This document shows, piece by piece, positions 35,885 through 47,400 of a stretch of 64,000 nucleotides of DNA (position 1 is its first letter; every line of letters starts with the position of its first letter). A program made the translations under genes and the position numbers. The DNA is from Anaerococcus vaginimassiliensis. Its GTDB lineage: Bacteria > Bacillota > Clostridia > Tissierellales > Peptoniphilaceae. The stretch lies in contig NZ_LR130844.1 of NCBI RefSeq assembly GCF_900626155.1, positions 1,446,880-1,510,879 on the forward strand. Direction: 5' to 3'. The notes under the pieces are model-generated. The model worked only from the letters and a program-made list of their open reading frames with translations, was not told where the DNA came from and made no database searches.

Positions 35885-38251
35885 CTAATTTATATTTACA
35901 GGGTTAAGTGCAGGTATAAAGCTAGTATCTTTGTATAAGTTTATATATTCTTTTCTAATTTCAGTTATTTTACTTAATACATTATCTAAATCATAATCTC
36001 CAACTTTTATAAGTATATTATACCTAAACTTATTATTAATTCTTGATATTTTACACGGATTTGGTCCAATTATATCAACATTGTCGCTATATATTTTATC
36101 AATTAGTTCATTATGAAGTTTTTTAGAAACATTTATTGTTTTTGAGCGTGATTCATTTATAATTTTAATAGTAATTATATTTTTATATGGAGGATAATTA
36201 AAAGATTTTCTTAAATTCAATTCATGATTATAAAAAGAATTATAATCGTTATTCTTAGCAGATTGGATTACAAAGTTGTTTGGCTTATAACTTTGAATTA
36301 TCACTCTACCATCTAACTTATCTCTTCCTGCCCTACCAGATACTTGAGTTAGAAGCTGAAAGGTTGTTTCATTTGCCTTAAAATCTCCAACATTAAGGCT
36401 TAGATCTGCAGATACGATTCCTACTAGTGATACATTTTTAAAGTCTAAACCCTTAGCAACCATTTGTGTACCAATCAGTATATCAATTGTATTTGATTTC
36501 ATCCCTTCATACATTTTAAAGTAGCTTTCTTTGTTAGTGGCTGTTATTGAATCCATTCTCATTATGTTAGCCTTAGGAAACAATCTTCTAATTTCTTCTT
36601 CTAACTTTTCTGTACCTGCCCCAAATTCCTTAATTTTCTTAGAATGACAAACAGGACAAATCTTAGGTTGCTTATATGTTCTACCACAATAGTGACAAAC
36701 TAGTCGATCAATATGTTTATGATAAGTCATCGCAACATCGCAAGCATCACATTTTATAACATGACCACATGACCTACAAAAAGTAAACGAATCATGCCCT
36801 ACTTTATTTAAAAACAAAATTGTTTGCTCAGAATTTTCTAGGTTGTAGCTTATTTCATTAAAAAGCCTCCTAGATATCATCGAATAGTTTGATGCTTTTA
36901 ATTCATCTTTCATATCCATTATTTCTACCTTAGGCATGTTATTGTTAACCCTGTTTTCAAGTTTTATAAGTTTAAGCTCACCTTTATTTACATCTTGCAT
37001 GCTTGTTATAGATGGAGTTGCAGATGCTAAAATCAGATTACAAGAATTATAGTCAGCTCTTTTCTTAGCTATTTCTGCTGTGTGGAATTTTGGATCCATC
37101 GATGATATATAAGATTGGTCGTGTTCCTCATCAATAATTATTATTCCAAGATTTTTAAAAGGCGCAAATATAGCAGATCTTGCACCAATAGCTATATTTA
37201 CCTCGCCATTATTTATCATTCTCCATTGATTAAACTTTTCTTTAGGAGTCAAATTCGAATGAAAGATTGCTATTTTTTCATTAAACCTACCCCTAAACCT
37301 TTCTATGGTTTGAGGAGTTAGGGAAATTTCAGGTACTAATATTATAGCTTGCTTTCCTTCTTTTAGTATTTCTTCTACAACTTGGAGGAAAATTTCTGTC
37401 TTTCCGCTACCCGTTACCCCATATAACAGGAATTTACCTTGCCTATCTTCATTTATTAAATTGAATGCTTTTTCTTGTTCATAATTTAAATCGAATTTCT
37501 TATAATCACTTTTTGCAAAGTTTATTTCCTTACTTTTTTCAATTTTCGTAATAAAAACAAGAGATTTTTCTACTAAAGAATCTAAACTTGACTTACTTGA
37601 TTTTGTTTCTGATAATAATTTTTTAATATTAGTGCTACCATTTTCTTTTAGGTAATTAACTATTTCCATCTGCTTTTTAGCATTTGAACTAAGTTTTGTA
37701 TTAATGTTATCATTTAAATTTGCTATCTCTTCATAAGAAACTCTTTGACTAGATTTTATATCAAAGGTCTGCTTTATTAAATTATTATCCAGATAATAGT
37801 CTAGCTTTTGCTTGTAATCTTTAAATTTCTTAGATACCTCACTTAGTTCTCTTTTTTTATTTAAGTAATCTAAAAATTCATCAGATTTATCACTTATATT
37901 TTCGTAAAATATTTTAATGTCTTTTACTTTAGTTGGCGGCATAACCTGTTTTAAGCTTGCTTTTATAGGAGACATATACCTTTTAGACATAAAAAAAGCT
38001 AAATCCATTAACTCATCTGAAATTAGCTTTCTATCATCAATTATCTCAATTATCTCTTTTATAGTGTAAGATGCATCAACTTCTTCTACAAGTTCGTATA
38101 CAAAAGCTACTACTGTCTTATCACCCTTACCAAAAGGAACTAAAACTCTAGTAGCTGTTTGTATATTATCTAAAAATTTATCAGGTACTTTATATGTAAA
38201 GCTCCTATCTAAAAATCTACTATTGCTATCAATAATTACTTTTGCGTACAA
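35885..38251 (-). CDS. priA: Primosomal protein N' (replication restart helicase PriA)
   Basis: A 788-residue superfamily II helicase that reloads the replisome at stalled forks. An N-terminal 3' DNA-binding domain (about 1-100) is followed by the helicase with GVTGSGKTEIFLQ as Walker A and IIDEEHDQSY as motif II. The zinc-binding cluster has eight cysteines (CRSCGHVIKCDAC, CHYCG, CPVC), and GRAGRDKLDGRVIIQ is motif VI. Length is usual. It lies in the order gmk-rpoZ-coaBC-priA, as in Bacillus and clostridia; def and fmt, which often follow priA, are replaced here by ftsY. Confidence 0.96.
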   Translation of the reverse strand: MYAKVIIDSNSRFLDRSFTYKVPDKFLDNIQTATRVLVPFGKGDKTVVAFVYELVEEVDASYTIKEIIEIIDDRKLISDELMDLAFFMSKRYMSPIKASLKQVMPPTKVKDIKIFYENISDKSDEFLDYLNKKRELSEVSKKFKDYKQKLDYYLDNNLIKQTFDIKSSQRVSYEEIANLNDNINTKLSSNAKKQMEIVNYLKENGSTNIKKLLSETKSSKSSLDSLVEKSLVFITKIEKSKEINFAKSDYKKFDLNYEQEKAFNLINEDRQGKFLLYGVTGSGKTEIFLQVVEEILKEGKQAIILVPEISLTPQTIERFRGRFNEKIAIFHSNLTPKEKFNQWRMINNGEVNIAIGARSAIFAPFKNLGIIIIDEEHDQSYISSMDPKFHTAEIAKKRADYNSCNLILASATPSITSMQDVNKGELKLIKLENRVNNNMPKVEIMDMKDELKASNYSMISRRLFNEISYNLENSEQTILFLNKVGHDSFTFCRSCGHVIKCDACDVAMTYHKHIDRLVCHYCGRTYKQPKICPVCHSKKIKEFGAGTEKLEEEIRRLFPKANIMRMDSITATNKESYFKMYEGMKSNTIDILIGTQMVAKGLDFKNVSLVGIVSADLSLNVGDFKANETTFQLLTQVSGRAGRDKLDGRVIIQSYKPNNFVIQSAKNNDYNSFYNHELNLRKSFNYPPYKNIITIKIINESRSKTINVSKKLHNELIDKIYSDNVDIIGPNPCKISRINNKFRYNILIKVGDYDLDNVLSKITEIRKEYINLYKDTSFIPALNPVNIN

Positions 38252-38255
38252 ATCA

Positions 38256-39428
38256 TCACCTTAGTAAGTCTAAAATTTCATTTGCCAAATCTTCTTTTGT
38301 CATAAGATCAAGTTTCTTAATACCGTCATTTGATATTATTGAAGCTACATTTGTGTCAACGTTAAATCCAGCGCCCCATCTAGTCAAGTCATTCGCAACT
38401 ATGTAGTCTAGATTCTTTCTTTTAAGCTTAGTCGTAGCATTTTCAATCAAATCATCTGTTTCTGCAGCAAAGCCTATGATTGTTTGATTTGTTTTTACAT
38501 TTGCAAAGTGCTTGATAATATCGTTGTTTTCTATTAAATCCAAAGTTAGATTGTTTCCATTTTTCTTTATTTTCCTATCACTAGGATTTTCTACCCTGTA
38601 ATCTACTGGAGCTGCAGACATTATAAGTGCATCCGCATCAGAAAAATCTCTTTCTATAGCTTCTTGCATTTCTTTGTTAGTGCGTACCTCTATTCTTTTA
38701 ATACCATCAATTTCGATTGGATCAACAGGACCTGATACCAAAACAACTTCTGCGCCTCTTCTTTTGGCAGCTCTTGCTATATTGTATCCCATTTTACCGC
38801 TTGATTTATTAGTTATATATCTTACGAAATCAATAGGTTCTACAGTAGGACCAGCGCTTATTATTACTTTTTTCCCAACTAAGTCTTTATTTGTAAAATA
38901 ATCTTCTAGATATTCAACTATTTTTTCTGGTTCTTCCAATCTGCCATCACCAACAGTATTACATGCTAAAAGTCCTGGCTCTGGTTTTATTACTTTTACT
39001 CCATAATCAACTAATGTCTCAATATTCTTTGATGTAGCTTTGTTCTTTAGCATATTAGTATTCATAGAAGGTGCAATGATTACATCTTTATCACAAGCCA
39101 AATATGATGATAATAGGAAATTGTCTGCAATACCATTAGCCATTTTTGCAATCGTATTAGCACTAGCTGGTGCAATTAAAAAAACATCCGCCCACTTTGG
39201 TAAATCTATGTGGTGTACACTTTCGTGGCTACCTTCGAACAAATCAGTGTATACTTTGCACTTGCCCATGGTTTCAAAGCTAAGTGGCTTAACAAATTCA
39301 CAGGCTGAGGGAGTCATAATAATATTTAGATTTACATTTTTCTTCTTTAACCTAGAACATAAGTCTAAAATTTTATATGAAGCTATGCCTCCACAAACAC
39401 CAATAAGTATATTTTTTCCATCTATCAT
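38256..39428 (-). CDS. coaBC: Bifunctional phosphopantothenoylcysteine decarboxylase/ligase
   Basis: A 390-residue fusion for steps two and three of coenzyme A synthesis. The N-terminal CoaC flavoprotein part (1-180) has GVCGGIASYK, the catalytic histidine region HIDLPKWADV, and PSMNTNML. The C-terminal CoaB part (from about 185) has ISAGPTVEPIDFVRYITNKSSGKMGYN, the CTP-binding and dimer region. It overlaps rpoZ by four bases (ATGA) and precedes priA by four bases. Confidence 0.96.
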   Translation of the reverse strand: MIDGKNILIGVCGGIASYKILDLCSRLKKKNVNLNIIMTPSACEFVKPLSFETMGKCKVYTDLFEGSHESVHHIDLPKWADVFLIAPASANTIAKMANGIADNFLLSSYLACDKDVIIAPSMNTNMLKNKATSKNIETLVDYGVKVIKPEPGLLACNTVGDGRLEEPEKIVEYLEDYFTNKDLVGKKVIISAGPTVEPIDFVRYITNKSSGKMGYNIARAAKRRGAEVVLVSGPVDPIEIDGIKRIEVRTNKEMQEAIERDFSDADALIMSAAPVDYRVENPSDRKIKKNGNNLTLDLIENNDIIKHFANVKTNQTIIGFAAETDDLIENATTKLKRKNLDYIVANDLTRWGAGFNVDTNVASIISNDGIKKLDLMTKEDLANEILDLLR

Positions 39429-39610
39429 TTTTTAGTAACTTTTTCTTCTATTATTTCGTGTAGAGCTTGAGTAACTGGTTTAGCCTCTACTTCTTTAGTT
39501 AAAGCAGCAGATCCATTTACGATTCTTCTAGCTCTTTTTGCACACATCATGCAAATTTCATATCTACTTGGACTTATTTCACCTAATTTTTTAAATGATG
39601 GATTATTCAT
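39425..39610 (-). CDS. rpoZ: RNA polymerase omega subunit
   Basis: A 61-residue omega subunit that helps assemble the polymerase. The core SRYEICMMCAKRARRIVNGSA is the omega signature, with ALHEIIEEKV near the end. A longer frame extends to 39667 inside gmk, but the ATG at 39610 has GGAGAG eleven bases upstream and fits the family start. Two cysteines (C21, C24) in the core give an unusual CMMC pair. It overlaps gmk by eight bases. Confidence 0.9.
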   Translation of the reverse strand: MNNPSFKKLGEISPSRYEICMMCAKRARRIVNGSAALTKEVEAKPVTQALHEIIEEKVTKK

Positions 39611-40211
39611 CTTCACTCTCCTTAAAATCAATTTCACTCTCTCTAAATACTCTATGTTTTTCTGCATTTATTATTTCATTAACAGATGTAATAGCAGAGT
39701 TTAAGTGGTCATTTACAACCAAATAATCATAATCTTTAATATATTCTAGTTCTTTTCTGGCGTTATGCATTCTGATTTTAATATCTTCATCAGTTTCTGT
39801 TCCACGACCTACAATTCTATTTTTCAATTCAGTAAGAGAAGGCGGCGCCAAAAAAATAAAGACCCCATTATCAGTATTTTTCTTGATATTTAGAGCTCCT
39901 TGTACATCTATTTCTAATATTACAATTTTTCCTTCATTAATTTTATTTTCCACGAAATCTTTTGGAGTACCATAATAATTATTGTGAACATGAGCATATT
40001 CTAAGAACTTACCTTCTTCAATCATTTGCTCAAATTCGTCATGGTTTTTATAAAAATAACTAACACCCTCAATTTCGCCTTCACGTTTCTTCCTTGTAGT
40101 AGCTGATACAGAATAAACTAGATTGGTCTGTGTATTCATTAGATCATGTAGAACTGTACCCTTTCCTACACCAGATGGACCTGATATTACTAATAAAAAT
40201 CCCTTTTTCAT
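39603..40211 (-). CDS. gmk: Guanylate kinase
   Basis: Phosphorylates GMP to GDP with ATP. The 202-residue protein starts MKKGFLLVISGPSGVGKGTV (P-loop) and has SVSATTRKKREGEIEGVSYFY (GMP binding) and ILEIDVQGA (Walker B). It is first in the gmk-rpoZ-coaBC-priA-ftsY run, a common Firmicute order. It is divergent from rqcH with 89 bases between. Confidence 0.97.
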   Translation of the reverse strand: MKKGFLLVISGPSGVGKGTVLHDLMNTQTNLVYSVSATTRKKREGEIEGVSYFYKNHDEFEQMIEEGKFLEYAHVHNNYYGTPKDFVENKINEGKIVILEIDVQGALNIKKNTDNGVFIFLAPPSLTELKNRIVGRGTETDEDIKIRMHNARKELEYIKDYDYLVVNDHLNSAITSVNEIINAEKHRVFRESEIDFKESEDE

Positions 40212-40300
40212 TCCGCCCCCTTATTATAGTTATTCTACTTTTAAGACTATTTTACTTCAAGTATGTAAAATTAATTGTATAATGCTAAAGAGGTGATTGT

Positions 40301-42049
40301 ATGAGCTATGATGGAATAGTTACACGAAAAATAACTAACGAACTAAAAGAAAAGCTACTTGGAGGAAAGATTCAAAAAATAAGTCAACCTTCCAAGAACG
40401 ACATAGTCTTTAATATATATTCAATGGGAAATAGCTACAAGCTTTTATTAAGTGCAAATAATAACGAAGCTAGAGTAAATATTACAAATATAAAATATGA
40501 AAATCCTGATGTTCCACCTAATTTTTGTATGGTTCTTAGAAAACATATAAATCAAGGTAAAATTGTTGATATTAACCAGAAGGGACTAGATAGAGTTATT
40601 ATTTTTTCTATTTCTTCTATTGATGAAATGGGTTATGATACTTCTAAAAAACTTATCATAGAAATCATGGGAAAATATTCAAATATAATATTAGTTGATG
40701 ATGATTTTAAAATAATAGACTCTATCAAAAGAGTAAATGATAAAATGTCATCAGTTAGGCAAATACTTCCTTCTCTAACTTATAGATTTATAGATGACAA
40801 TAAAATTGATATTAGCGAGGATAGCTTTGTTAAAGATATAAAATATTTAGACCAGAAATTAGCTGACACACAAGTTCCTTATAAAATATTTCATGAAAAC
40901 TACACAGGATTCTCTCCATCAGTTGGTAAGGAATTAATATATAGAGCCGGAATAGATGAAAGAATAAACTGGGGCTTAGTTAGTGAGAGTGAAAAAGAAG
41001 CTCTAAATAATGAGCTTTATGTTCTTAGGGAAAATATTCTTAATAATAAACTCTCAAGTTTCGTATATAAAAACAATATTAAAATCAAAGATTATCACAC
41101 AATAGAATTTAAGCATCTAAACTTTGAAAAAGAAAAATTTAATTCTATGAGTGAATCTATTGAATTATTCTACAAAACCAACAAGACTAATGATAGATTA
41201 AATCAAAAGAAAACAGACCTAAGAAGAAAAATTGATTCTAATATAAAATCAATTAATAAAAAAATTAAAATTCTTGAATCAAATTTAGACCAAAAGCAAA
41301 CTATAGATAAATTTAAAAAGATCGGAGATTTATTAGCAGCAAATATATATAAGATAGATAAAGGAGATAATAGCGTAACTGTTCTTGACTATTACAATAA
41401 CAACACAGAAAGAGTTATAGATATAGATCCTAAAAAAAGTCCTTGGGAAAATGTAGACAGTGCTTATGCTAGATCTAAAAAACTTAAATCTTCTTATGAT
41501 TACGCAATAAAAGATTTGCCTAAACAAAAAGATTTACTATATTACCTTGAGCAAACTAAAGATTTTATTACACGTTCTTCTAGCATTGATGATTTGGAGG
41601 ACATTAGAACAGAACTTGAAGAATATAACATTATAAAGAGAAAGTCTAATAAAAAGAAAAAATCATCAAGAAAATCTAAACCATATCACTATAGAACAAA
41701 GAATGAATGTGATATATACGTGGGCAAAAATAGTAAGCAAAATGATTATATAACATTAAAATTAGCTAACAAAGATGATTATTGGTTTCACATAAAAGAC
41801 CATCCTGGAAGTCATGTCGTCCTAAGAAATGAAGATATAAAAGATAATGATATCATTCTTGCAGCTTATCTTGCAGCAATTAATTCTTCAGTTAATATAG
41901 GAACTAAAATTGATATAGACTATACAAAAAAGAAAAATGTCAACAAACCTAAAGGTGCAAAACCTGGAATGGTATATTACACAGATTTCAAAACAGTAAC
42001 AATAGATACTTCTTTAAGTTATATGGATGAATTAAAAGAAATTAAATAA
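40301..42049 (+). CDS. rqcH: Ribosome quality control protein RqcH (NFACT family)
   Basis: A 582-residue NFACT protein that binds obstructed 50S subunits and directs addition of alanine tails to stalled chains. The N-terminal domain (about 1-210) opens SYDGIVTRKITNEL and includes CMVLRKHI. Two helix-hairpin-helix/coiled-coil parts cover about 210-440. The C-terminal NFACT-R region has DYWFHIKDHPGSHVVLR. It was formerly annotated as fibronectin-binding protein FbpA. It is a single-gene unit with a TATAAT promoter upstream. Confidence 0.93.
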   Translation: MSYDGIVTRKITNELKEKLLGGKIQKISQPSKNDIVFNIYSMGNSYKLLLSANNNEARVNITNIKYENPDVPPNFCMVLRKHINQGKIVDINQKGLDRVIIFSISSIDEMGYDTSKKLIIEIMGKYSNIILVDDDFKIIDSIKRVNDKMSSVRQILPSLTYRFIDDNKIDISEDSFVKDIKYLDQKLADTQVPYKIFHENYTGFSPSVGKELIYRAGIDERINWGLVSESEKEALNNELYVLRENILNNKLSSFVYKNNIKIKDYHTIEFKHLNFEKEKFNSMSESIELFYKTNKTNDRLNQKKTDLRRKIDSNIKSINKKIKILESNLDQKQTIDKFKKIGDLLAANIYKIDKGDNSVTVLDYYNNNTERVIDIDPKKSPWENVDSAYARSKKLKSSYDYAIKDLPKQKDLLYYLEQTKDFITRSSSIDDLEDIRTELEEYNIIKRKSNKKKKSSRKSKPYHYRTKNECDIYVGKNSKQNDYITLKLANKDDYWFHIKDHPGSHVVLRNEDIKDNDIILAAYLAAINSSVNIGTKIDIDYTKKKNVNKPKGAKPGMVYYTDFKTVTIDTSLSYMDELKEIK

Positions 42050-42054
42050 TTAAA

Positions 42055-42086
42055 AAAACCGGTTCTTTATTTCAAGACCGGTTTTT
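42055..42086. terminator. Bidirectional terminator between rqcH and hup
   Basis: AAAACCGGT-T-CTT pairs with AAGACCGGTTTT (one bulged T). T runs on both strands serve the two convergent genes. Confidence 0.82.
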
Positions 42087-42103
42087 ATTTTCTAAATTAT
42101 AAA

Positions 42104-42382
42104 CTATTTATTAACAGCTTCTTTAAGAGTTTTACCCGCTTTAAATACTGGAGCTTTAGAAGCTGGGATTTGAATTACTTCTTCAGGTTTTCTTGGGTTT
42201 CTACCTTCTCTAGCTTTTCTATCTCTTACTTCAAAAGTACCAAAACCGACTAATTGAACTTTTTCACCTTCAATTAGTGCTTCAGTTACAGTTTCTAAAA
42301 ATGCATTTAAAGCTTTTTCTGATTCGCTTTTTTTAAGTCCGCTTTTTTCTGAAATATTAATTAATAATTCTGATTTATTCAT
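42104..42382 (-). CDS. hup: DNA-binding protein HU
   Basis: A 92-residue nucleoid protein. It starts MNKSELLINISEKSGLKKSE and carries VQLVGFGTFEVRDRKAREGRNPRKPEEV, the beta-arm that grips bent DNA with the conserved proline. It is single-copy within this window, with a consensus promoter and a GGAGG site. Confidence 0.97.
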   Translation of the reverse strand: MNKSELLINISEKSGLKKSESEKALNAFLETVTEALIEGEKVQLVGFGTFEVRDRKAREGRNPRKPEEVIQIPASKAPVFKAGKTLKEAVNK

Positions 42383-42427
42383 ATTTCCTCCTATAAATCA
42401 ATATAATTCTGTTTAACTCTAAGATAG

Positions 42428-42456
42428 ATTATACATATGAAATAAATTAATTTCAA
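42428..42456 (-). promoter_or_regulatory. hup promoter
   Basis: On the minus strand TTGAAA (42456-42451), 17 bases, TATAAT (42433-42428) preceded by TG (extended -10). Confidence 0.8.
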
Positions 42457-42463
42457 GCTTTGT

Positions 42464-43393
42464 CTAGATATACACCTTTATTTTACTAGACTTTATTAAT
42501 TTATTTAGATAATCTTCATAAGCCTTTTTTTGATAAACACTTTTTGCGTTCATAAGTAACTCATTTTCATTTTCGTTATATGAATTGATCATAGCTATAA
42601 TGTATTTATCATTATATTTAAACACATCACTAGGTCTATTTTTTTCTGTTAATTTAGATGCTTTTAACACTTCATCATCCGAATATGCAAACTCTGAATT
42701 AACTATATCATAGTTTCTGACACTTTTATTAAGATATTCATTGAATTTCTTTGCGTTAGTTATGTTTTTTTTGATATCTTTAGCTTCATTTTCATCATCA
42801 AATACAATGAGATTATACTTATACATTTTTTGATATTTTTTATTCTTTTTATAGAAATCTAAAACATCTGAATCTCTAACACTTTGTTTTGAAACAAACA
42901 TTTCGTAATGAGATTTTCTTATGGCATCATTAAATATAATTTCATTGAACAAATTACCATTGGCATTCAAAGCGTCAACATTAGCTCCTAGGGAATCTTC
43001 ACCATTCATAGATTTTTTTAAATTATCGGTTAGCTTTATGACATTGTTATCATCAAGTTTTATTTTGTTTTTCTCCAAATCTGACAACATTATTTTATCT
43101 TTTATCATAGAATCTAATAGTTCTTTTCTTAATATTTCGTCATTAGTTAAACCATTTTTATTCTTCTCAGATAGGTAATTATCTCCATAAAGCTTACTAT
43201 AGTAACTTTGATAGAATTTCAATTCCTTGGAATAGTCCTTGCTACTTATTTCTTTACCATCGACAACGGCAACAGCGTCAGTTTTATTTGACGATCTTTT
43301 GCATCCAGTAAGTACTAAAAATGCTAAAATAGCATAAAAGATTAGCTTATTTGTTATCGCCCTTAGATTCTTCATCGTTATTTTCTTTAGCAT
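42464..43393 (-). CDS. SurA_N/PrsA-like lipoprotein lacking the parvulin domain
   Basis: A 309-residue predicted lipoprotein; lipobox LTGC with C31 (C25 if the second ATG at 43375 is used). The N-terminal SurA_N-like chaperone part ([21 protein letters not shown]) closely resembles that of the neighbouring prsA. The region that should be the parvulin domain has lost its signatures: no HIL motif, no GGxLG and no FGYHI. It keeps a related spacing ([17 protein letters not shown] for the first strand and IIAMINSY for the last), so it looks like a diverged duplicate. Neither start has a clear ribosome binding site. It overlaps the end of prsA by 47 bases, so coupling is likely. Confidence 0.75.
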   Translation of the reverse strand: MLKKITMKNLRAITNKLIFYAILAFLVLTGCKRSSNKTDAVAVVDGKEISSKDYSKELKFYQSYYSKLYGDNYLSEKNKNGLTNDEILRKELLDSMIKDKIMLSDLEKNKIKLDDNNVIKLTDNLKKSMNGEDSLGANVDALNANGNLFNEIIFNDAIRKSHYEMFVSKQSVRDSDVLDFYKKNKKYQKMYKYNLIVFDDENEAKDIKKNITNAKKFNEYLNKSVRNYDIVNSEFAYSDDEVLKASKLTEKNRPSDVFKYNDKYIIAMINSYNENENELLMNAKSVYQKKAYEDYLNKLIKSSKIKVYI

Positions 43394-44411
43394 CTTGATC
43401 GTTAGACTCAGCTTTGTTATCTTCTGTTTTTATTTCAGTTTCAGATTCTTTATTGTCCTTATCAGTAGCTTCATCTGTTGTTTGATCTGTTACAACATTC
43501 GATTCTTCATGTAATTTTTTGATGTAATCTGCATATTTTTGATCTTTGATTTTTTTGGTAATTTCTTCTTTTGAATCTTCAAATGAATCTTTGATAGAAT
43601 TTACTTTAATGATGTGATATCCAAATTGAGATTTTACAGGAGCGCTTATTTCTCCTTCTTTCATAGAAAATGCAGCATCTTCAAATTCTTTAACCATTTG
43701 TCCCTTAGCAAATGCTCCTAAAGCACCACCATTTTGTGCACTTGCGGTATCTTTTGAATATTCCTTTGCAAGGCTTGCGAAGTCTTCACCATTGTCAAGT
43801 CTAGCTTTTATGTCATTTGCTGTTTGTTCATCTTCAACTAATATGTGAGATGCATCCACCTTGGCAAACTCATCTTTGTTATCTTCGAAGTATTTTTTTA
43901 TTTCATCATCTGTTACTTTGTTATTTTCATCGAACCATTCTCTATGTTTTTTATACATTAAATCTTTTTTTAATGTTTCCTTAAATTTATCAAGTTCCAT
44001 ATTGTAGTCATCTAAAGTTTTATCAAAGTTTTCTTGACCACCGAAATTTTGAACAGATTGCATCAATGCATCTTCAACTTCTTTATCATCAACTTTGATA
44101 TCATTTTTCTTGATGTCATTAGCAATTAGCTTATCTTGAACCATCATAGTTACAATAGAATTTTTAAGTTGTTGTTGACTAGCTAGCATAGATGCGTAGA
44201 AACTAAGCTCAGATTTATAATCATCTTTGCTGATTTTTTCACCGTCTACTATAGCAACAGTTTTATCATCTAATTTTTCTGATGATTTCTTATCTGCTTG
44301 TTCAGTTTGTTCAGTTTTGTTAGTATCCGCCTTGTCACTATTATTATTTGAACTACATCCTGCAAATAAAAGTGATGCCATAAGCATTACTGGTATAATT
44401 TTGTTTTTCAT
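43347..44411 (-). CDS. prsA: Foldase PrsA (extracellular peptidyl-prolyl isomerase lipoprotein)
   Basis: A 354-residue lipoprotein that helps exported proteins fold outside the membrane. The signal peptide ends LLFAGC with C19. A SurA_N-type chaperone region ([18 protein letters not shown]) precedes a complete parvulin domain (about 195-285): [35 protein letters not shown] and [12 protein letters not shown]. The C-terminal 60 residues are acidic, low-complexity repeats of Glu, Asp, Asn and Lys. It overlaps mfd by four bases, a gene order seen in other clostridia. Confidence 0.92.
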   Translation of the reverse strand: MKNKIIPVMLMASLLFAGCSSNNNSDKADTNKTEQTEQADKKSSEKLDDKTVAIVDGEKISKDDYKSELSFYASMLASQQQLKNSIVTMMVQDKLIANDIKKNDIKVDDKEVEDALMQSVQNFGGQENFDKTLDDYNMELDKFKETLKKDLMYKKHREWFDENNKVTDDEIKKYFEDNKDEFAKVDASHILVEDEQTANDIKARLDNGEDFASLAKEYSKDTASAQNGGALGAFAKGQMVKEFEDAAFSMKEGEISAPVKSQFGYHIIKVNSIKDSFEDSKEEITKKIKDQKYADYIKKLHEESNVVTDQTTDEATDKDNKESETEIKTEDNKAESNDQDAKENNDEESKGDNK

Positions 44412-47400
44412 TGTTTACTCCTTACTTTCTTAATAATTTTCAATAATTCATAAGTATCCATTAGTTTAGTTTTAGATACTGGAATCATAAAGGCTGGTTT
44501 AGTTGAAAGGTCAAGAGACATATCTCCCTCAAACGTTTCATTAATCTCAGCTAATTCTTCAAAGCTAAATTTATCTTTATCTTTGAAATATATGTTCACA
44601 TTACCCTTTTTTTCACGAATTTCACTAAATTTCAGTTCATCTGCTAAAGCTTTTATCATAGAAATATACATTAAATTATCTACCATAACTGGTATATCAC
44701 CATATACGTCAATTAAGTCTCCAACCAATTCATTATAATCGTCATCACCCTGTATAAGTGCTATTCTTTTATAAATCTCGATTTTTTGGGATTGATCTTC
44801 GATATAGAAACTAGGGATATATCCATCTACCTTGATGTCTATATAAATATCTTCTTTATCTTTTATTGTTATTTCCTTACCACTTGCTTTTTCAACTGCC
44901 TCTTGAAGGAATTTGACATATAAATCATATCCTATAGCCTCTACATGTCCACTCTGACTTTCTCCTAAAAGATTGCCAGCTCCTCTTAGTTCAAGGTCTT
45001 TCATTGCAATTTTATATCCAGAACCAAAATCAGAAAAGTCTCTTATAGATTTTAGCCTCTTCTCACTTATATCTGTTAATATTTTTCCAGTTCTATAGGT
45101 GAAATAAGCATATGAGGATCTATTGCCTCTCCCAATTCTACCCTTAAGTTGATAGAGCTGGCTTAGTCCCATCATGTCTGCATCATAGATAATCATTGTG
45201 TTAACATTTGATATATCCATACCTGTTTCTATGATTGTGGTTGATAATAATACATCAATTTCACCATCAATAAACTCAAGCATAGTTTTTTCAATTTGCT
45301 TAGGACTTACTTTACCATGGATTATAGCAACTGTAGACTCAGGAACTAGGTCTTTTATATGGTTATATAATTTCTCTATATCATTTACTCTGTTATATAC
45401 AAAATAGACTTGTCCACCTCTAGAAATCTCTCTTTCTATAGCTTGCTTTATAATTGAATTATCATATTCAATTACATAAGTATTAACAGGCATTCTCTCT
45501 TCTGGTGGCTCATCAAGAGTTGATAGATCTCTTATACCTGATAGAGACATTTGTAAAGTTCTAGGTATAGGAGTAGCTGATAAAGTCAATACATCCAAAG
45601 ATGACTTGAATTCTTTTAGCTGTTCTTTATGTTTCACACCAAATCTCTGTTCTTCATCGATTATGAGTAAACCCAATTTTCTGTAGGACACATCTTTAGA
45701 TAAAAGCCTATGGGTTCCAATGACCAAATCAACTTTTCCCGCCTTTAGGTCTTTTATTATTAGATCATTCTTATTCTTTGAATTAAACCTTGATAGCATC
45801 TGTACATTTACCGGAAACTTTGCAAATCTTTTTCTAATAGTCTCATAATGTTGATTAGCAAGAATTGTAGTTGGTACCAAGAAAGCGACTTGATAACCAT
45901 CCATTATAGCTTTAAAAGCAGCCCTAATTGCTACCTCAGTTTTGCCATATCCAACATCACCACACAACAATCTATCCATAGGTTTATCTGATTCCATATC
46001 AGATTTAATTTCATTTATAGATCTTATTTGGGAATAGGTTTCCTCAAAAGGAAATGAGTTTTCAAAATCATTTTGCCAAGCTGTGTCTTTTGAGAAAGCA
46101 TGACCCTTAATTTTTGACCTTTCGGCATAAAGTTTAACAAGGTCATCTGCTATCTCGTCGACAGCTTTTTTCGCTCTCGCTTTGGCTTTTTGCCATGTTG
46201 GCGTTCCTAGAGAAGATAATTTTGGACTTTCTCCCCTGCTACCGATATATTTGCTTACCAGGTTCATTTGATCTACAGGAACAAATAGTTTGTCTGTGCC
46301 TCTGTACTCGATAACAACAAAATCTTTCTCAGTATTATTTACTTCGATTTTTTCTAAACCTTTATATAAGCCTATACCATTATTTTCATGAACTACATAA
46401 TCCCCGATTTCAAGATCAGAATAATTTATTATATCCCTAGATGATGTCTTTTTCTTAGAATTCCTTACCTTGCTTTTTCTTACATTTCCATATATCTCTT
46501 TATGGGTAAATACATAAAAGTCCAAAGCAGGTATATAGTAACCATTTGAACTCGATTTTTCACTTATTTTAATAGGATTTATTGAAAAATCAGCTTCATA
46601 ATCAGTTTTTGAAACTTTAAAATGGTCTTTCTCAAGATATGCTTCATATAATTGATCTCGAGTTTTTTCATTAGATGATAGCACCAATATTTTAGATCCT
46701 CTATCCGCTAATTCTATAGTTCTGTTTATAAAAAAATCAACTTTTCTATTGAAATTTTCAGATTCAATTGACTTTATTTCAATAATCTTTTTGGGATTAA
46801 ATTTTTTAGATTTTTTTAAAATTGATGTTAGATTTAGTAATCTAAACTTTTCCAATCCGTTATAAATATTTTCTATAGGAATTCTTACATTCTTGAAGTT
46901 TCTACTTACTTCACCATTTTCCATTTGTAAAGTTAAATCTTCTAAGAAACTTTCGGTAGTTTTTTCATAATTATCTATTAACCTAGTTACATCATCAAAA
47001 AATATCAATGAATTTTTCGGAAGGTAATCTAAGAAATTATCATAATTACAATTCCTATAAGCATTTATAAGATCTTGGTTTGCAACATACATACTGTCTC
47101 TAATGTATGAGATTATCTGCTTATACTTATTAATAAATTTCTGTGTGTTTGAATCACCATTCTTTTTTTTAGAAGATATATCCTTATCAATGTTATCAAT
47201 TACTTTATTATAATCTTCATTACTATAAATCAGTTCGCTTACAGGACCAACTTCAACATCAGATATAATTTCTAAGGTCCTCTGACTATCCTTATCAAAA
47301 AACCTTATAGAATCTACCTCGTCATCAAATAACTCTAACCTAATAGGATTGTCATAGTGAACTGGCCAAAAATCTATAATTGATCCTCTTTTTGCGAAAT

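Noticed and set aside
39611-39667. N-terminal extension of the omega subunit
   Set aside because: It lies inside gmk, lacks a ribosome binding site and does not match the family start.
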